NCBI GenBank assembly: GCA_022605405.1
Contig: JABYQQ010000007.1
Location: 1,364,001 to 1,428,000 of the forward strand
DNA: 64,000 nucleotides
From: Earliella scabrosa
Lineage: Eukaryota > Basidiomycota > Agaricomycetes > Polyporales > Polyporaceae
Reading direction: 5' to 3'
A model generated the notes under the pieces. It was not told the DNA's origin. It saw only the letters and a list, made by a program, of their open reading frames with translations, and searched no databases. The position numbers were made by a program, and so were the translations under genes. Below are positions 60,263 to 64,000 of the stretch, one piece after another; the stretch's first letter is position 1, and the number at the start of each line of letters is the position of its first letter.

Positions 60263-62081
60263 ATGAACTCCGTTCTCACCGTTCTCACGTTGGCGGGTGC
60301 CGCCGCTGCCCAGATTGTGGCCGGCACTGTCCAAATGGTCCCCTCCAGCCAGATTTACGCGACGCCCTCCTCCGGCGACAACCACGCAGCCGCCTCGGAC
60401 ATGCCCAGCTCCTCCTCCTCCGCTGCCCCCTCGGAGTACACCGAGCCCCCCCATGCTACCGACGGCGGTGCTTCCGACATGCCCTACTCTTCCTTCACCG
60501 AGGGTGGCTACAAGAGCATGTACTGCGGGTATGGTCACACTAAGGCAAGCGATGGGTCGTGCCAGGCGATGAGTTGGGTGAGTCGCTCAGTTTTCGCCGT
60601 CGCGCGCTTGACTCCCTGACACCCCGCGCGCCAATCAGTGGCAAGGTCAGGGATGCTACGAAACGATCATCATCAACCAGTGAGTACACCGCCCCGCTCC
60701 TCATCCCCGTCCCCCATTTCCTGCCGATTCTCATACGTGCTTCCAGCGGCGGGCATGGATACGGGTGCGACGGTGGCTCGACCAAGACAGTCACCGACGT
60801 CATGACCCACACCGTCACGGCTGTCCACACCGTGACGATGACGGATGTGAGCAATTCTTCATTCTATGCATTGCATCCCCGTGCCTGACGGCGACGCCCA
60901 CAGACCAAGACTGTCGAGAAGACGGTTCACCAGACCGAGACGGTCACCCAGACCCGGACCGACATCGAGTCTGTGACCAAGACTCAGACCCAGACTGAGC
61001 TCGCGACGGAGACCAAGTTGGTGCCCACCACCCGTGTGTGGGTCTCGACCGAGATCGTCGACCGCACGAAGACGATCGAGCAGACCTTGACCGCGACCGA
61101 GACCAGCACTCAGGTCAACGTCTACACGAAGACACTGGTTAACACCGAGACCGCGACGGAGACCAAGACCCAGAGCGTCACCGAGACCGACGTCATGACC
61201 GTCACCCAGACGCAAGTCAGCACCATGGTCGTCCCCACCACCTACGTCAAGACCTGGGTCAGCACGCAGATCATCGACAACGTGAGTTTTTTGGTTCGGA
61301 AAGTTCGTGGGGTGGCCTGGAATCTGACCGCTATCTATAGACCAAGACTGTCGAGCTGACGCAGACCGCGACCGTCACCGACGAGATGACCATCGTCTCG
61401 ACTGCGACGCAGACCCAGATCCAGACCCAGACTGCGACGGCCACTGTCACGGATGAGGTCACCATGACCGTCACCTCGATCAGCACGACGGTTCAGCCCA
61501 CGACCTACGTGAAGACTTGGGTCAGCACTCAGGTGATCGACAACGTGAGTAGCCCTGCTCGACTCGCAAACAGTGCGGTACTGATGCGTGCCCCTCTAGA
61601 CCAAGACCGTCGAGCAGACCGTCGTCGAGACCCGCACTGAGGACAGGACGCTCACCCAGACGCTCACCTGGTTGTCCACGGCCACGGCGACGCAGACCCT
61701 GACGGACACCCTCTCGTTGACCGCGACGGAGACCCTCACGGCCACTGCGACTGCCACCGTCACTGACACGCAGCTCGTTTCGTGCCTCCAGGGTGTAAGT
61801 GGATCTGATCAATCATGTATGTCGAAGATGTGATTCTGACGTGCGTTGCCCCACAGTGCAAGACCAGCTACTACCTGACCCCCGGTAACACTGCGTCGTA
61901 CACCTACACGTCCTCCGCCGCGCCGACCTCCACCGCCGCATCGTCGTCTGGCTGCGAGGGTGACAAGTGCCACCAGTCCTCGTCGTCCGGCGGCTGCTCT
62001 GGCAGCGATTGCATGCCCGCTGAGAGCTCGCACGAGGACAAGAGCAAGATGTCGTCGTCATCAGGTGGATCCAACTACTAA
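60263..62081 (+). CDS. Secreted Thr-rich wall-type protein made of duplicated exons
   Basis: The N-terminal signal peptide is MNSVLTVLTLAGAAAAQ. A Ser/Pro-rich region follows, then a Cys-containing segment (MYCGYGH, then GCYETIIINQ and CGGGHGYGCDGG). Next are long Thr-rich repeats in which every second or third residue is Thr (TVTQTRTD-like), and a Ser/Cys-rich tail ending SSSGGSNY at 62081. Three exons begin with the same TKTVE block (60903, 61341 and 61600). The two introns after IDN sit at the same phase-0 place, following the repeated PTTYVKTWVSTQ. This is expected to be heavily O-mannosylated and extracellular or wall-bound. No GPI signal is obvious at the C-terminus. No enzymatic domain is seen. 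Confidence 0.85.
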
Positions 62082-64000
62082 GCCCGTCGTTTTTCTTCAA
62101 AAGGGACGTTTTGTGCATGTCGGACTCATGTCGTACTGCTGACGGACAGTTTGGTACTTTCGTCGCCGTGTTGTCTCGGGTAGATTAGTGCTCTCGCTTT
62201 CTTCCAGGCAGGCTGACGGACAATTAGTTAGGTTGTCGATACGTAGCTTGCATCTATAGCTTCAGCTATTTCACGCTTTCATCATCTTCGTTTTTGCATC
62301 ATCTGCATCTATATATTCTATCATTGCTGGAGCTATAAATTAATCGGGCTATTATCGAGGCGAACGCCTGAGTGTGTCTATCACCTATCATTATCTCTCT
62401 ATCTCTCACTCTCCTCTCTAGAGTCTAGAATCTCATTCTCCTCATCCTCAACTCGCTCGACGTCGACGCTGCGATCTATCATTTCCTTGTCACGACTACT
62501 AACTCATTGCGCGCAGGCTCACCGACCACAGCTAATGACGGCAGTCGAAGTAGTCCGTGTCCGACGAGACCGACGGCGGTGTCCCTGGCGACTATCGATA
62601 TCGCACGTCCCCCAGGGATTAGTGCGCCGTTGCGGGCTTCTTGGGGCCCGCTTGGCACGGCCCCTGGCAGAAGAGCTCACGCAATTCGCGTGGGCATGTC
62701 GGCGACATCGCATGGAAAGCCCGGCGGGAAACGTGCGCGGGCGCGCGCACAAGTCGCCGGGAGCGTTAACGAGTCAACGACTCGTCGTCGGAGTGCGACG
62801 ACCGGAATACAAATATACACATTTATCCCGTGCCTGCTCCTCTCCGCCCCACCGCCTACCGACGCCGACATGCCCAAGCGAGGTGGAGCGATGTAAACAG
62901 TAAGGGACCAGTCAAGGGCCCGTGCGAGTTGTGTGCGCTGCGCTTGCAAGTTGCCGCCGCCAATGGATGACAAGCGCGGCATGTGTCGGCCGCGGTCCGT
63001 CGGCAGCGCTCGGGGTTCGGGGATGGGCGTGGACGAAGACGAGGATCGCGCACATTGGCTGCTGGCACACACGGGTCGGCCGGCTGTCATTGGGCGAGGG
63101 ACATTGGGCGATGGGCCGCGCTCATTGGCGCGGATAATACGCACGAGGGGGCGTGTTGGCAACGCGCGGGGAACGGAAGGACGAGTTCGAAATCCGAATT
63201 TGTATTTTTAGAACGAGGCGGGCGACTGGGACTGGTCGGTGAGGTCAGCTGCGTGCTGTTGGTCGTTCTGGCTGATGCTCATTCATATCGGCTTAGCTTA
63301 TACCGTTCATCGCGCGGAGAGCGGGCTCACCGTCCGCTTCGCAGGTCGCTCGGGAGTCGGGAGGACAAAGGACAAACTTCAAAGGGGTCAGCTTCCGACT
63401 CGGAGACTTTGAATGCGGACGTAAATGGGCGGCGAGGCGAGCGGAAGGTGCGCATTTCAGCCAAGCTAGCGTGATTCACGCGATTGGACAGGGTCCTGTG
63501 TCTGGACTTTCTCGCGGGTACCGAGGGCCCAGGGGACGAATGAGAGCCCGGGATTGTGCCGGGTAGAGTATGTAGGCAAATAAGCTTGAAGACCGCAAGG
63601 CTGCAACTCGGTACCGGATGCTGAGAGCGTGGACTCTCGGATGAGGTTGGGACGGGGTGCACCCGGGTCGACGGCATGGAACGGGCCAGGTGCGGCGTCA
63701 TTCCCAGTGTCGTGGTTATCGCAAAGAACCTCAGTGTTTCCAGACTAGAAGCTGATCGAGCCCAACCCTTGTTCGTAATGGGTGTGGCTGCGCCGTGCGC
63801 CGTGGCACATGGGCAAACTTGTGAAGGGTGTACGACAAGCTACCGTGAGGCTAATGGTGAGTAGTTGAGCTTATTGGCCATCTGGCGAATACGTAGAGAT
63901 GGGCTAAGCGGCATCGGTCCATGCAGCTCCACGGAGACTACGCAGAATTGCACCAAAACGACGGCGCTCTTGCGTCATTTGTCGCTGTGGATGGCTTCAA
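62082..64000. other. Right-end region without a recognised gene
   Basis: About 1.9 kb. An AT-rich low-complexity patch lies at about 62215-62420, then GC-rich DNA with scattered short open stretches and no family motif. The CCAAT cluster at 63051-63130 suggests promoter function, perhaps for a gene beginning near or beyond the window end. Confidence 0.45.
63051..63130. promoter_or_regulatory. Cluster of four CCAAT boxes
   Basis: ATTGG (CCAAT on the minus strand) occurs at 63054-63058, 63089-63093, 63103-63107 and 63124-63128, with another CCAAT in the opposite sense at 62960-62964. Such clusters bind the HAP/NF-Y complex. Confidence 0.55.

Overview
The window is nuclear DNA from a filamentous basidiomycete, most likely an agaricomycete. 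Genes are dense and on both strands, and almost all are split by many GT-AG introns of about 45-70 nt. Exons are GC-rich. The gene set is typical of such fungi: OTT_1508-type deaminase, an NBR1 receptor with many ZZ fingers, inositol phosphosphingolipid phospholipase C, Aralar-type carrier, RIB7. No bacterial operons, CRISPR arrays or phage genes are present. I found no convincing tRNA or rRNA gene. Exon structures were worked out by eye; where I state that frames close, I checked the splice phases.

0-10 kb: a tail-anchored thioredoxin is divergent from histone H4. Then comes a duplicated region with a rearranged pseudogene of an FAD monooxygenase, an OTT_1508-like deaminase, and two intact tandem FAD monooxygenases of the salicylate-hydroxylase type. 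The 3' flank of H4 recurs beside the intact monooxygenase, so the deaminase is bracketed by the two copies of a segmental duplication.

10-30 kb: kelch protein; a large protein with an XPF-like plus helix-hairpin-helix C-terminus (candidate Zip2/SHOC1 meiotic factor); secreted type-B carboxylesterase; ISC1-type phospholipase C; HSL-type alpha/beta hydrolase; methionine aminopeptidase 2; RIB7 riboflavin-pathway reductase.

30-45 kb: a RhoGEF whose DH domain is interrupted by a long insert; a BTB/POZ protein; an intronless aminodeoxychorismate-lyase-like protein divergent from a large NBR1-type selective-autophagy receptor (PB1, six ZZ fingers, FW domain, possible LIR); a third intact FAD monooxygenase paralogue.

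45-64 kb: a single-pass membrane protein with a PPxY motif; a 73-residue hydrophobic/Cys-rich micro-protein gene and a 144-residue conserved small gene; GOS1 Golgi SNARE; TatD/Scn1 DNase-like protein; TRM5 tRNA methyltransferase; a mitochondrial Ca2+-regulated aspartate/glutamate carrier; a Thr-rich secreted wall-type protein built from duplicated exons; and about 1.9 kb with no recognisable gene but a cluster of CCAAT boxes.

Most genes are unrelated housekeeping neighbours. The local theme is duplication: monooxygenase paralogues plus a scrambled relic, ZZ modules with phase-1 introns at the same place, and Thr-rich exons with identical phase-0 borders.
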